A stretch of 38,199 bases of DNA from Flavobacteriaceae bacterium (GCA_029238125.1 JAQWGQ010000008.1:1-38199), one strand, 5' to 3'. Positions 27,379 to 36,446 are shown, counted from the stretch's first letter. The notes: generated from the sequence alone by a model not told the origin. Translations and numbers: made by a program.

Positions 27379-28635
27379 ATGTTCAATAAAACCTTTATCC
27401 CTTTTATTTTGATACTTTCTTTGTCCGTTTATGGACAAAAAAAAGAACTCAAAGCAGTAGACAAACTCGTGGAGAGTCAAGATTATGATACTGCTTTGAA
27501 TCAATTGATGTCTCTAGAGTCTGTTGTCGAGAATTCGGAGCTTAAATATCAGGCACAATATCAGTTTTTAGCTGGAAAAATATATGGCGGTCAAAAAGAT
27601 TTTAAATCCGCTTTTACTGCTTTTGATTCTGCTCGGCAACTCGAATCTGAAAATGGGTCTTCGAAGCACACAGCAGAGATTGACAAATTGATGAATGATT
27701 TAAGTTTAGAAGCGATTAATAAAGCGATTGAAGAAAATCAGAATGAGAACTACGCCGAGGCTTCAGACTTGTTAATTATGGTTTATAATATTGACAAAGA
27801 GAGAAATGCAGATTATTTGTATTTTGCTGCTTCTAGTTCAGTTAATGGCGGGGATTTTGATCGCGCTCTTGTTTATTATCAAGAACTCAGAGATTTAGAT
27901 TATACGGGTTCAGTAGAAAAGTTCTATGCTACCGAAAATGAAACTGGAGAGGAAATTGAATTGTCTGCTGAAAATTATGTTCTTTTCAAAAAGTTGAAAG
28001 CGTATTCGAATTTTAGAACGGAAATGACAGAATCTAAACTTCCAGAAATCATCAAAAACATTGCGCTGATTTATGTTCAGCAAAAAAAAAATGATTTGGC
28101 GATTGGGGCAATTAAAGATGCTCGTGCAGTTAATCCATTAGATGTTGGTCTGATTCTTACAGAAGCAAACTTGTACATTCAGTTGGGTGACAAGGAGAAG
28201 TTTGCTGATTTGATGAAAGAGGCAATTGAGAAAGACCCGAATAATCACATTCTATACTTCAATCTAGGTGTGATAACCGCTGAACAAGGAGATCGAACTA
28301 AAGCTCGCTCATATTACGAGAGTGCCATCGAATTAGATTCATCTTATGCCGCATCGTACCTCAACCTTGCAGCTCTGATTTTGGAAGGCGAACCAGAGTT
28401 GGTTGAAAAAATGAACTCCTTGGGGAATTCACGCGCCGATAATATCAAATATGAACAATTGCAAAAGCAAAGAGAAGGGTTGTTTCTAGAAGCTGTACCA
28501 GTATTAGAAAACCTAACTAAAGTCGACCCTTCAAATGTTGAGGCATTGTCTACTTTGAAAAATATTTTTGGCACGATTGGCGATGCTGCCAACTTTAAAA
28601 AGATGAAAGAAAAGCTCGAAGCTCTAGGGCAATAG
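27379..28635 (+). CDS. Secreted tetratricopeptide repeat protein
   Basis: A 418-aa protein with a signal peptide (FIPFILILSLSVYGQ) and several TPR units. The clearest are about 245-330: VGLILTEANLYIQLGDKEKF, NNHILYFNLGVITAEQGD and SSYAASYLNLAALILEGEP. TPR proteins act as interaction scaffolds; here the mature protein should be periplasmic. A TPR gene right after gyrA is a repeated arrangement in Flavobacteriaceae, and the 24-base gap suggests read-through from gyrA. Partner and function unknown. Confidence 0.85.
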   Translation: MFNKTFIPFILILSLSVYGQKKELKAVDKLVESQDYDTALNQLMSLESVVENSELKYQAQYQFLAGKIYGGQKDFKSAFTAFDSARQLESENGSSKHTAEIDKLMNDLSLEAINKAIEENQNENYAEASDLLIMVYNIDKERNADYLYFAASSSVNGGDFDRALVYYQELRDLDYTGSVEKFYATENETGEEIELSAENYVLFKKLKAYSNFRTEMTESKLPEIIKNIALIYVQQKKNDLAIGAIKDARAVNPLDVGLILTEANLYIQLGDKEKFADLMKEAIEKDPNNHILYFNLGVITAEQGDRTKARSYYESAIELDSSYAASYLNLAALILEGEPELVEKMNSLGNSRADNIKYEQLQKQREGLFLEAVPVLENLTKVDPSNVEALSTLKNIFGTIGDAANFKKMKEKLEALGQ

Positions 28636-28652
28636 TTTCCAGATCATTCTTT

Positions 28653-29402
28653 CTACAAAATTTTCTTAATCACACGAAGTTTGTGTGTGTGCGTATTGAG
28701 GGAGTTGTTAAAAATGCCAGTTTGATCTAAGCGATCAATCCTCACTTGCCCAAATGCATGAATAATATGGTAGTCAGTCATAATGATACCTACGTGGGTG
28801 ATTTTTCCCTCGTGATCATCAAAAAATGCTAGATCGCCTGGCTCACTTTCGTCAATAAAACCTAAGGTTTGACCATGCTCGGCTTGGAGGTAAGCATCCC
28901 TAGGCAATTGAAAGCCATGAAGTTGATAAACACATTGCACAAAACCAGAACAATCAATACCAAAAGGTGATTTGCCACCCCACATATAGGGGCTGTTCAA
29001 GTAATGAAGTGCTGTACTGACAAGGTTGCTTTTTGGTTTGGTTTCAACCAGCTCTTTTCCCTCAAATCGATGACCAAGGATTTGGGCTGAACTCACTAAA
29101 CTTCCAATCGGGGTCGGAAATAGGATATCATCCTCTTTCCAAATAAAGTCAACCAGCTCTGCTGCATATCTCTTTTTTGTAGCTTGGAGTTTTTGAAAGA
29201 TGTTTTTTTCAATAAATTGAAAGTGCTTATTGTTGATCCACCCCTGATATCCATCACTTTCGTTCTGGATTTTTGACCACGATTTTTGAAGGTCTAAAAT
29301 GGTAAAAAATTCTCCGTAGAGCAGTTGTGAAGTTTGTTCGCTAGCGTTTTTTGGTTCTGCCCGTAAAGGGACAATACTCAGTGGGCAAATTCCATATTGC
29401 AT
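28653..29402 (-). CDS. NlpC/P60 (C40) family peptidoglycan hydrolase with SH3-like domain
   Basis: A 249-aa protein. The N-terminal ~65 residues form a bacterial SH3-like module (IVPLRAEPKNASEQTSQLLYGE, then SWSKIQNESDGYQGWI). The C-terminal NlpC/P60 domain has its catalytic cysteine in GIDCSGFVQ (Cys151), histidine in ITHVGI (His203) and a further histidine in YHIIHA (His215). Such enzymes cleave gamma-D-Glu-diaminopimelate bonds in peptidoglycan. I chose the ATG at 29402 because homologues start MQYGIC, and a promoter box ends four bases upstream. No signal peptide is visible, so it may recycle cell wall in the cytoplasm. Confidence 0.9.
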   Translation of the reverse strand: MQYGICPLSIVPLRAEPKNASEQTSQLLYGEFFTILDLQKSWSKIQNESDGYQGWINNKHFQFIEKNIFQKLQATKKRYAAELVDFIWKEDDILFPTPIGSLVSSAQILGHRFEGKELVETKPKSNLVSTALHYLNSPYMWGGKSPFGIDCSGFVQCVYQLHGFQLPRDAYLQAEHGQTLGFIDESEPGDLAFFDDHEGKITHVGIIMTDYHIIHAFGQVRIDRLDQTGIFNNSLNTHTHKLRVIKKIL

Positions 29403-29406
29403 TTGC

Positions 29407-29414
29407 CAAAAATA
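29407..29414 (-). promoter_or_regulatory. -7 box directly before the NlpC/P60 gene
   Basis: The minus strand reads TATTTTTG, followed by GCAA and the ATG. TTTC lies about 22 bases upstream in the -33 position. A leaderless mRNA is implied. Confidence 0.5.
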
Positions 29415-29432
29415 CAAACAAATTGGAATCGA

Positions 29433-29464
29433 TTGGCGAAAGAAAAGGAGAAAACGTATTTTTG
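29433..29464 (+). promoter_or_regulatory. Promoter TTG-N21-TATTTTTG of the pgpH-like gene
   Basis: TTG at 29433-29435, a 21-base spacer, then TATTTTTG at 29457-29464, both exact. It lies 15 bases before the ATG at 29480 and supports that start. It sits back to back with the NlpC/P60 promoter. Confidence 0.6.
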
Positions 29465-29479
29465 ACAGACAAGACAGCT

Positions 29480-31492
29480 ATGCAATTTTTCTACAAACAT
29501 CAGTCTTTTATCTATAAGATCATCCTTTTTTTGATCACGACGGTCTGTTTGGTTTATCTATTTCCACGTAGTGGAGGGTTTAAGTACAGTTACCAAACCG
29601 GAAAGCCCTGGCCATACGAAACACTTCTCGCTCCTTTTGATTTCCCAATTGCTAAATCAGAGGAAGAGCTTACCAGTGAACGTCTTGCTATAGAGCAAGA
29701 AAGCCCACTTATCTTTACGAGGGATACCTTAGCTGAACAACGGTCTTTTGAACGAACGAGAAAGTGGATTCGTCAACAGGGAACTCCGATTTCCTCATCA
29801 GTTTTGCTACGGGCATGGGATCGTTACCTGACAAGTCTCTATACACCCGGGCTTGTTGACGCTTCGTTTGCGGTACAAAGCGCAAAGCCAATTTTGCTTG
29901 TCAAACACAACAGCGCAAAAAAACTGTTATTTTCAGATCTGAAAATAAATGATTCACTTCCATTTTCAAATCAAAGTCCTCTTCTGGACAGTGTAATCGC
30001 CAACGCTTCTAACCGATTGATTTTAAACGAATATATCGAGTCAAACCTTGTGCTTGATTCTATCCTGACAAGACAAAAGTTAGAAGAATCACTTTCGCTT
30101 ATTCTTCCTACCCGTGGGGTGGTTGCTGAAGGAGAGCGCATCATTGCGCAAGGAGAGGTGGTCGATCAAAGGAGATATCAAATCTTAAGCTCCTTAAAAG
30201 TTGAATACCTCAATGATTTATGGGCTTCAAGCGAACAGTCTATCATCGTAGGATATTCTCTTCTTGTGTCGCTGATTATTTTTCTCATTTTTTTATTTCT
30301 ATGGCGCTATCGCCCATTGGTTTTTGAAAATAACACCAAACTTGTTTTTGTGTTCTCAACAATTTTAATCATGGTGGCAGCCATCAAATTAGCCATGGCG
30401 AACAACATCAACTTTGTGTATGTAGTGCCACTATGTATCGTTCCATTGCTGCTCAAAACTTTCTTTGATACACGACTTGCCTTTTTTGTTTTTCTGATGG
30501 GCTTGTTACTCATTGGTTTTATGGTACCAAGTGACTTCTCCTTTTTGTTTATGCAGCTCGTGGCTGGAGCAATCGCCACCTTGTCTGTCACGGACTTATA
30601 TAAGCGCGCCAATCTCTTTGTGGTTGTAGTGCTTATTGTGACTTCTTATGTGATTACCTATGTATCTTTTCATTTGATATATGAAGCAAATCTCTCAACA
30701 GTATCGCTGGATCACCTTGGACTTTTGTTGATTAACGGATTGGGAATACTTTTTGTACACCCTTTGGTTTATGTGTTTGAAAAGATTTTTGGGCTAATTT
30801 CTGATTTATCTCTTCTCGAGCTTTCAGATACCAACTCGAAACTACTTCGAACCCTTTCAGAGAATGCACCGGGCACATTTCATCACTCTTTGCAGGTAGC
30901 AAATATAGCCGAGGCGGCCGCTAATGAGGTCGATGCAAATGCCTTACTTGTTCGAGTCGGGGCCTTATATCATGACATTGGAAAAATGAATAACCCATTG
31001 TATTTTAGTGAAAATCAATCTAGCAATTATAACCCTCACCACGAGCTTGATCCATTTGAGAGTAGTCGCCTGATTTTGAATCATGTTACGGAAGGTATTG
31101 AAATTGCCAAGCGAAACAATTTACCAGATCGTGTTATTGATTTTATCCGCACTCATCATGGCACCTCACCTACACGTTATTTTTACCACAAGGCGAAAAA
31201 GGAAGATGAAAATATAGATAAAGCTTTGTTTTGCTATCCAGGACCAAAGCCATATTCTAAAGAAACTGCAATCTTGATGATGGCAGACAGTGTTGAAGCA
31301 GCATCAAAAAGTTTACAAGAACCAACAGCAGAGGGTATCGCAAACTTCGTGGAAAAAATCATTGAAGAACAAGCGGAGGAAAATCAATTTGCTGAAGCGG
31401 ATATCAGTTTGCGTGAAATTGAACGTATCAAAAAAGTCTTGGTTGAGAAGCTGATCAATGCCCATCATTTACGTGAAGTGTATCCAGAATAG
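29480..31492 (+). CDS. 7TMR-HDED / HD-domain phosphohydrolase (PgpH-like)
   Basis: A 670-aa membrane protein. One N-terminal helix (about 11-27) is followed by an extracytoplasmic 7TMR-HDED domain, a bundle of about seven helices and a cytoplasmic HD domain with HHSLQVANIAEAAANEV, LYHDIGKM and IRTHHGT. PgpH-family HD proteins hydrolyse cyclic-di-AMP to pApA; that activity is inferred from domain architecture. The frame stays open to 29351, but the promoter placement and the hydrophobic start favour the ATG at 29480. NrnA elsewhere in the window could act on the linear product. Confidence 0.88.
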   Translation: MQFFYKHQSFIYKIILFLITTVCLVYLFPRSGGFKYSYQTGKPWPYETLLAPFDFPIAKSEEELTSERLAIEQESPLIFTRDTLAEQRSFERTRKWIRQQGTPISSSVLLRAWDRYLTSLYTPGLVDASFAVQSAKPILLVKHNSAKKLLFSDLKINDSLPFSNQSPLLDSVIANASNRLILNEYIESNLVLDSILTRQKLEESLSLILPTRGVVAEGERIIAQGEVVDQRRYQILSSLKVEYLNDLWASSEQSIIVGYSLLVSLIIFLIFLFLWRYRPLVFENNTKLVFVFSTILIMVAAIKLAMANNINFVYVVPLCIVPLLLKTFFDTRLAFFVFLMGLLLIGFMVPSDFSFLFMQLVAGAIATLSVTDLYKRANLFVVVVLIVTSYVITYVSFHLIYEANLSTVSLDHLGLLLINGLGILFVHPLVYVFEKIFGLISDLSLLELSDTNSKLLRTLSENAPGTFHHSLQVANIAEAAANEVDANALLVRVGALYHDIGKMNNPLYFSENQSSNYNPHHELDPFESSRLILNHVTEGIEIAKRNNLPDRVIDFIRTHHGTSPTRYFYHKAKKEDENIDKALFCYPGPKPYSKETAILMMADSVEAASKSLQEPTAEGIANFVEKIIEEQAEENQFAEADISLREIERIKKVLVEKLINAHHLREVYPE

Positions 31493-31552
31493 CTCATTTG
31501 GTGCAGATGTATTGGCATGATGTTTGGTTATTGTTTGAATATCAACAAACCC

Positions 31553-32863
31553 ATGAAAACAAAAATTTTATTTTTAATCGCTATTTTTTTTACTGCCTCC
31601 TGTGAGTGGGACAGTGTCAATACCACCGACGAAGAATGGGTAGATGTGACCTACGTTACACCAGTCTACGAAACGGCATCTTCACTTACAGACCAAGTTG
31701 TTGTTGAAGAACCTAAAGAACAAACGTCTCTAGGTAAAATTATTACCTATCAAAATTATGTGTTTGTCAACGAACCCATGGAGGGAATTCACATCGTTGA
31801 TCATACTGACCCTTCAAACCCAACAAACCTTTCGTTCCTTGCTATCCCTGGTAATTTGGACATGTCTATTGTCGATGATTATCTTTATGTCGATATGTTT
31901 TCTTCTTTGGCAGTGTTTGATATTCGTGATGTATTATCTCCGAAGTTTAAAGAGAGCTACACTGTTGAAAATGTATTTGACTACGATGCCTTTTGGAACT
32001 TTCCATTTGAGATTTGGGAAGAGCTCAATTCATATATTGAATACCGTGAATATCCCGATAAAACCAAGGGGATTGTTGTGGATTGGCAAACTGAAACCGT
32101 CCGTGAAAAACGTAGTTTGTACGGCTATCGTTATTTTAGTGATAGTGCGATAACAGAAGTTGCACTTTCTTCTGAAGATGGTAACATAGATGGAGCCCAA
32201 CAAACAAGTACGGCGGGTTCTATGACGCGATTTTTGCCGATAAACGGCTATTTATATACCATTAATTTCAATGAACTGGTTCTATTCCAAATCGGAAATG
32301 ATTATAAACCAAGTCCATGGATCAAAAAAAATACTGAAACACAAGCCGAAACTTTATTTCAATTGAACGACCTGCTGTTTGTCGGTTCAGTCAATGGAAT
32401 GCTTGTGTATGATGTTTCAGATGCAGCAGACCCTGGTTACATCAACCGAATTGAACATATGAGAAGCTGCGACCCTGTTGTGGCAGACACAAACTATGCT
32501 TATGTGACGCTGCGTGGAGGGACCAATTGTTTTACCGATATCAATGAGCTTCAAATCATAGACATTCAAGATCCTCAAAATCTTTCGGTAGTCTCTCGAA
32601 AAGATATGTATAATCCCCATGGCTTGGGAATTTACAACGATCATCTCATAATCTGTGACGGAACAGCAGGCATCAAAATAGTTGATGTGAGTACTCCAAC
32701 AAAACCTAGTATCGTGAATAGCGCACCCGTACGGTTTGCCTACGATGTGATCATAGACTACCCGCATGCTTTGATTGTGGGCGATACGGAATTATACCAA
32801 TACGACATCTCAAACCTTCCAGAAATGCAATTGATCAGCCAAACACCGATATTGGATAACTAA
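31553..32863 (+). CDS. LVIVD-repeat beta-propeller-like lipoprotein
   Basis: A 436-aa lipoprotein, with a signal and lipobox TASC (Cys17). The mature protein contains repeated motifs of the LVIVD type: GIHIVDHTDPSNPTNLSFL, LAVFDIRDVLSPKF, GMLVYDVSDAADPGYI, ELQIIDIQDPQNLSVV and GIKIVDVSTPTKPSIV, expected to build a beta-propeller. It probably sits in the outer membrane; no enzymatic residues are recognisable. The ATG at 31553 is chosen over 31517 because it places the signal peptide at the N-terminus. The gene is 60 bases after the HD-domain gene. Confidence 0.85.
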   Translation: MKTKILFLIAIFFTASCEWDSVNTTDEEWVDVTYVTPVYETASSLTDQVVVEEPKEQTSLGKIITYQNYVFVNEPMEGIHIVDHTDPSNPTNLSFLAIPGNLDMSIVDDYLYVDMFSSLAVFDIRDVLSPKFKESYTVENVFDYDAFWNFPFEIWEELNSYIEYREYPDKTKGIVVDWQTETVREKRSLYGYRYFSDSAITEVALSSEDGNIDGAQQTSTAGSMTRFLPINGYLYTINFNELVLFQIGNDYKPSPWIKKNTETQAETLFQLNDLLFVGSVNGMLVYDVSDAADPGYINRIEHMRSCDPVVADTNYAYVTLRGGTNCFTDINELQIIDIQDPQNLSVVSRKDMYNPHGLGIYNDHLIICDGTAGIKIVDVSTPTKPSIVNSAPVRFAYDVIIDYPHALIVGDTELYQYDISNLPEMQLISQTPILDN

Positions 32864-32905
32864 ACAAGAATATACTAGGTGAATAAATATTGATGTAATT
32901 GTCAG

Positions 32906-33070
32906 TTAATGTATTGGTGAAATATCGAATTCTCCATTTTCATCTATGTATTTATAAATGCCCTTTTCCTCTTCATCAAGCACAATGTTCCAGCTCTCGT
33001 TTGGTTGATGTTTTACATTTTTTGAAAAAACAATCATGCTAGCAGGAGCAATTAAAGCTTGAACCAGCAT
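32906..33070 (-). CDS. Small orphan ORF, possibly a gene remnant
   Basis: From the ATG at 33070 this frame gives 54 residues, starting hydrophobic (MLVQALIAPASMIVF) and ending acidic (LDEEEKGIYKYIDENGEFD). It lies 33 bases downstream of the DoxX-like gene on the same strand, so it could be co-transcribed. I recognise no family. The sequence reads like real protein, but it may be the C-terminal piece of a degraded gene. Confidence 0.35.
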   Translation of the reverse strand: MLVQALIAPASMIVFSKNVKHQPNESWNIVLDEEEKGIYKYIDENGEFDISPIH

Positions 33071-33103
33071 AGCTCCTAACCCAGTCAATTATACAAGGTA
33101 TAT

Positions 33104-33541
33104 TTATTGTTGACGTTTTAAAATTCGCCCAAAAAAAGATTGGTTTAGATAATATCTTCCAACAACAAGTGCTGCGGCAATAATAATGATGTTTTTAATG
33201 ATATATTGCCCCTCAAGTGTAGGTAAAAAAAAGTTAGTGTTTTGAAATGTAACCGAAGGCAATAAAACTAAAGGCATGAATGTTCCACCCATTTGTAAAA
33301 AGAGGAGTAACATGGCATAGAACGTCGTTTTTTTTGTTAAAAAAAACAAGCCTATAACCATTTCCCAATAGCCAATAACGATTACCCATTGCTCAGGATT
33401 TAAAAAGGGCATCCAATAGACAGTGTCTACAATTAACTCTCGAGCCGGCGATAGTTCAATTACTTTGAGCAATCCAAACCAGAAAAAAATGATGAATAGT
33501 GGTATTCTTAGTAGATAATCATTGGTATTGAAACGATACAT
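33104..33541 (-). CDS. DoxX-like / DUF417-like integral membrane protein
   Basis: A 145-aa protein with four hydrophobic helices (about 11-28, 50-68, 74-97 and 111-130). The pattern FWFGLLKVIELSPA near the N-terminus, IGYWEMVIGLFFL in the second helix and MGGTFMPLVLLP in the third resembles the DoxX / YkgB (DUF417) superfamily. Members are poorly characterised; some are linked to oxidative or redox stress. A relaxed promoter box (TAAATTTA) lies upstream on the minus strand. Assignment is by pattern only. Confidence 0.6.
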   Translation of the reverse strand: MYRFNTNDYLLRIPLFIIFFWFGLLKVIELSPARELIVDTVYWMPFLNPEQWVIVIGYWEMVIGLFFLTKKTTFYAMLLLFLQMGGTFMPLVLLPSVTFQNTNFFLPTLEGQYIIKNIIIIAAALVVGRYYLNQSFFGRILKRQQ

Positions 33542-33716
33542 AAAATTATTATTTCGCTAATAAATTTAACGTAAATTTCCCTAATTATCACATGGTGGTT
33601 ATTAAGGATAAACTTAACTGGTTTAAAAAATATCCGCTAGCATTATTTTATATGTTTAAGAAAAATTGCAAAATATGAGAATTGAGATAAACTATTTTAA
33701 AAGCGTTTGACCAGAG

Positions 33717-35174
33717 TTAGATTCCTGATAATAAATTTCCAAGGCCGTCTTTAAACTGAAACCCTTCCATCGTTCTGTATTTATTTAGTTTTTTGTTTGC
33801 TTCTAGCCCCCACAGTAAAAATTCCATCATAAAGAAAAGGTCTTCAGTAGGACAATCTGCTTGATGAGTTGCAATTAGTTTTTTTAAGTTAGGAACATTC
33901 ATTAAAGTGTCTTGATAAACACTTTCTGGAAGATTGTCTTCCAAAAACAATTCGTTATCCCCATAAAACCATCCCAATAACAGATCATAAGGCCCTTCCT
34001 CATCTTGCTTTTCAAGTTTTTTTATATCTGGAAAATATGTTGGAAATAAGGTTTTTACAGCTTGATTGATTAAGTGGAAAGAAATCTGTTCTGCCCCCTC
34101 TTGTTCGCCTTTATAGACCAATTCTACTTTCCCATTTATCGCAGGAATAATCCCCAGAAAGTCAGACATTCTAATGGACGTATTTTGTTCGCCAGACATC
34201 AGCATACGTCTTTCAGCAGCACTCATGAGGTTTTCAAAAGCCGTTATGCTCATACGTGCGCTCACGCCACTTTTGGAATCTACGTATTCACTTTTTCTTG
34301 CTTCAAAACCGATCTGCTCTAAAATATCACGTGCCAATTCAGGAACGTGAATGGCCTGTTGCACTGCTTTATTTGCCTGGGTCTCTTGTCTGGTTATGGC
34401 CTTTGCTGTTTCCAAGTTGTGCGGGTAGTGCGTTAAAATTTGAGAACCGATACGGTCTTTAAGTGGAGTCACGATACTTCCGCGGTTGGTGTAATCTTCA
34501 GGGTTGGCGGTAAATATAAATTGGGTTTCAATTGGTAATCTGAGTTTAAACCCGCGGATTTGAATTTCTTTTTCTTGTAAAATAGAAAAAAGTGCTACCT
34601 GTATTCGTGCCTGTAGGTCAGGCAATTCGTTTAAAACAAAAATGCATCTGTGTGCTCTTGGAATCATGCCAAAATGAATTACGCGCTCATTGGCATAAGA
34701 CAGTTTAAGGTTAGCTGCTTTTATGGGGTCTACATCGCCAATCAAATCGGCTACACTTACGTCTGGTGTGGCTAGTTTTTCAAAGAAGCGATCGTCACGA
34801 TGTAGCCAAGTGATGGGGGTGTCATCTCCTTTTTCTGCAATTCGTTCCTTAGCAAAATTACTAACCGGATCTAAGGGGTCGTCGTTTATTTCAGAGTCTT
34901 CGACCACCGGAACCCATTCGTCTAATAATTGCGTGAGCTGCCGAGCCAGTCTGGTTTTGGCCTGCCCTCTTAAACCAAGCAAATTAATACTATGCCCCGA
35001 AAGCAATGCTCGTTCTACGTCGGGAATAACCGTATTTTCATAGCCCAAAAGTCCTTCAAATGTCGGTTGGCCATTTTGCATACGCGCCCTCACGTTTTGT
35101 GCCAGTTCTTGCTGAATGGAAAGGGGTTTGTAATTTGATTTTTTTAATGCCCCCAGTGTAGTACTCTTTTTCAT
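33717..35174 (-). CDS. MoxR/magnesium-chelatase-like AAA+ ATPase
   Basis: A 485-aa AAA+ ATPase of the MoxR / chelatase-I-like group. The Walker A region is GLRGQAKT (residues 67-74), which has alanine where GxxGxGK[ST] has its last glycine, and the Walker B equivalent is FVLNELPDL, with NE replacing DE. Sensor 1 lies in IFTANPEDYTNRG, followed by an arginine-containing DRIGS. A ~120-residue C-terminal region is outside the AAA core. It starts directly at the stop codon of the VWA gene. MoxR ATPases with VWA partners act as chaperone-like complexes for metal insertion or protein assembly; the substrate here is unknown. Confidence 0.85.
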   Translation of the reverse strand: MKKSTTLGALKKSNYKPLSIQQELAQNVRARMQNGQPTFEGLLGYENTVIPDVERALLSGHSINLLGLRGQAKTRLARQLTQLLDEWVPVVEDSEINDDPLDPVSNFAKERIAEKGDDTPITWLHRDDRFFEKLATPDVSVADLIGDVDPIKAANLKLSYANERVIHFGMIPRAHRCIFVLNELPDLQARIQVALFSILQEKEIQIRGFKLRLPIETQFIFTANPEDYTNRGSIVTPLKDRIGSQILTHYPHNLETAKAITRQETQANKAVQQAIHVPELARDILEQIGFEARKSEYVDSKSGVSARMSITAFENLMSAAERRMLMSGEQNTSIRMSDFLGIIPAINGKVELVYKGEQEGAEQISFHLINQAVKTLFPTYFPDIKKLEKQDEEGPYDLLLGWFYGDNELFLEDNLPESVYQDTLMNVPNLKKLIATHQADCPTEDLFFMMEFLLWGLEANKKLNKYRTMEGFQFKDGLGNLLSGI

Positions 35175-36299
35175 TTATCTCAATCTTTTTTTTCTGTTCT
35201 GTTCATAATCTTCAAAAATCATTTCGCCTAAGCCCTTTAGTCCTGTAAAGAATGCCTTTCCTTTGTTAGCTTCTGTAAAATTCCGGATAAACTCTTTTAA
35301 ATAGTGGTCTTGTGCAATCATAAATGTGGTGATGGGGATGTGAAGTTTTCGTGCCTGCCGTGCCATATTGTAGCACTTATCCACAATAAGATCGTCTAGT
35401 CCCATGCTGTTTTTATAATAGGAGCCATCGGAGTTTTTTAAACAACTTGGTTTTCCATCGGTAATCATAAAGATTTGTTTGTTGCTGTTTTTTCTTCGGC
35501 GTAACAAGTCCATGGCCAAGGTAAGACCTGCAACAGTATTGGTATGATAAGGTCCTACTTGCAAATACGGGATGTCTTTAAGCGCAATTGGCCAAGCATC
35601 GTTTCCAAACACTAAAATGTCGAGCGTGTCTTTTGGATATCGTGTGGTGATAAACTCTGCCAGTGCCATGGCTACTTTTTTGGCTGGCGTAATGCGATCT
35701 TCTCCGTATAAAATCATACTATGGCTGATGTCAATCATCAAAACAGTGCTCATTTGTGTATTGTAATAACTGTCTTCTACTACAAGGTCGTCGTGATGCA
35801 ATGTAAAGTCAACACCTGCGGAACGTATTTGTGCATTACGCAAGCTTTCGGTCATTGAGATTTTCTCTAATGGGTCACCGAATTGATAGGCCCTAAACTC
35901 GCCAGTATCGTCTGCTCCTTGGCCAGTACTTTTGGTTTTGTGGTTGCCATTTCCTGCTTTTTTGAGTTTTCCAAAAATTTGCTTCAATGCGTGTTCGCGT
36001 AATAGCTTTTCTGTTTTGGGGGTGAGTGACATACCCGCGCCTTCTCCACTACCTTTTCCTTTTGGTTGTATATAAGCACGTTTTAGCAAATCTTCGACAA
36101 AATCATCTATGGTATATTCCGAGTTTGTTAGTCCGTACTCTTTATCCAGTTCGCGCAACCAATCAATGGCTTCCTCAAAATCTCCAGAGGTATGAGTAAT
36201 CAGCTCTTTGAAAATTTCAAAAAGACGCTCGAACGGAGTTTTCTTTTTGGAAACATGTCGTGTAAATGTAATCCCAGAGGTGGATAAATTTAGTTTCAT
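35175..36299 (-). CDS. VWA-domain protein, partner of the MoxR-like ATPase
   Basis: A 374-aa protein. The first ~165 residues are helical and basic, with a glycine-rich linker (GKGSGEGAG). A von Willebrand A domain follows, with an intact MIDAS metal site: DISHS (Asp190, Ser192, Ser194), a threonine in NTVAGLTLAM and aspartate in MITDGKPS. No transmembrane segment is visible, so it is cytoplasmic. Adjacent, zero-gap coding with the AAA+ gene is the classic MoxR-VWA arrangement. A relaxed -7 box TACTTTTA on the minus strand at 36314-36307 ends seven bases before the ATG. Confidence 0.88.
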   Translation of the reverse strand: MKLNLSTSGITFTRHVSKKKTPFERLFEIFKELITHTSGDFEEAIDWLRELDKEYGLTNSEYTIDDFVEDLLKRAYIQPKGKGSGEGAGMSLTPKTEKLLREHALKQIFGKLKKAGNGNHKTKSTGQGADDTGEFRAYQFGDPLEKISMTESLRNAQIRSAGVDFTLHHDDLVVEDSYYNTQMSTVLMIDISHSMILYGEDRITPAKKVAMALAEFITTRYPKDTLDILVFGNDAWPIALKDIPYLQVGPYHTNTVAGLTLAMDLLRRRKNSNKQIFMITDGKPSCLKNSDGSYYKNSMGLDDLIVDKCYNMARQARKLHIPITTFMIAQDHYLKEFIRNFTEANKGKAFFTGLKGLGEMIFEDYEQNRKKRLR

Positions 36300-36306
36300 A
36301 GCACAG

Positions 36307-36314
36307 TAAAAGTA
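36307..36314 (-). promoter_or_regulatory. Relaxed -7 box before the VWA-AAA+ operon
   Basis: The minus strand reads TACTTTTA (seven of eight TAnnTTTG positions), with seven bases to the start codon. Confidence 0.35.
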
Positions 36315-36360
36315 CTAAAATCATTCCATAATTTTCCATTACTATGTTTGAAAAAACACA

Positions 36361-36433
36361 CCTAAGAATAAATCCTTATCTGGCGAAATAATCAGACGAG
36401 AAGAAGGGAGTCAAGTCGAACTATTTTACTGAA
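36361..36433. repeat. Degenerate solo copy of the 101-bp palindromic repeat
   Basis: The segment aligns with the second tandem unit at 37512-37590: shared blocks are AAGAATAAA, GAAATAAT, GAG, AAGGGAGT and AAGTCGAAC followed by a T-rich run. The palindrome is decayed and no longer pairs. It sits between the VWA gene and the SGNH-like gene. Confidence 0.7.
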
Positions 36434-36446
36434 GATATGGGTGTTT

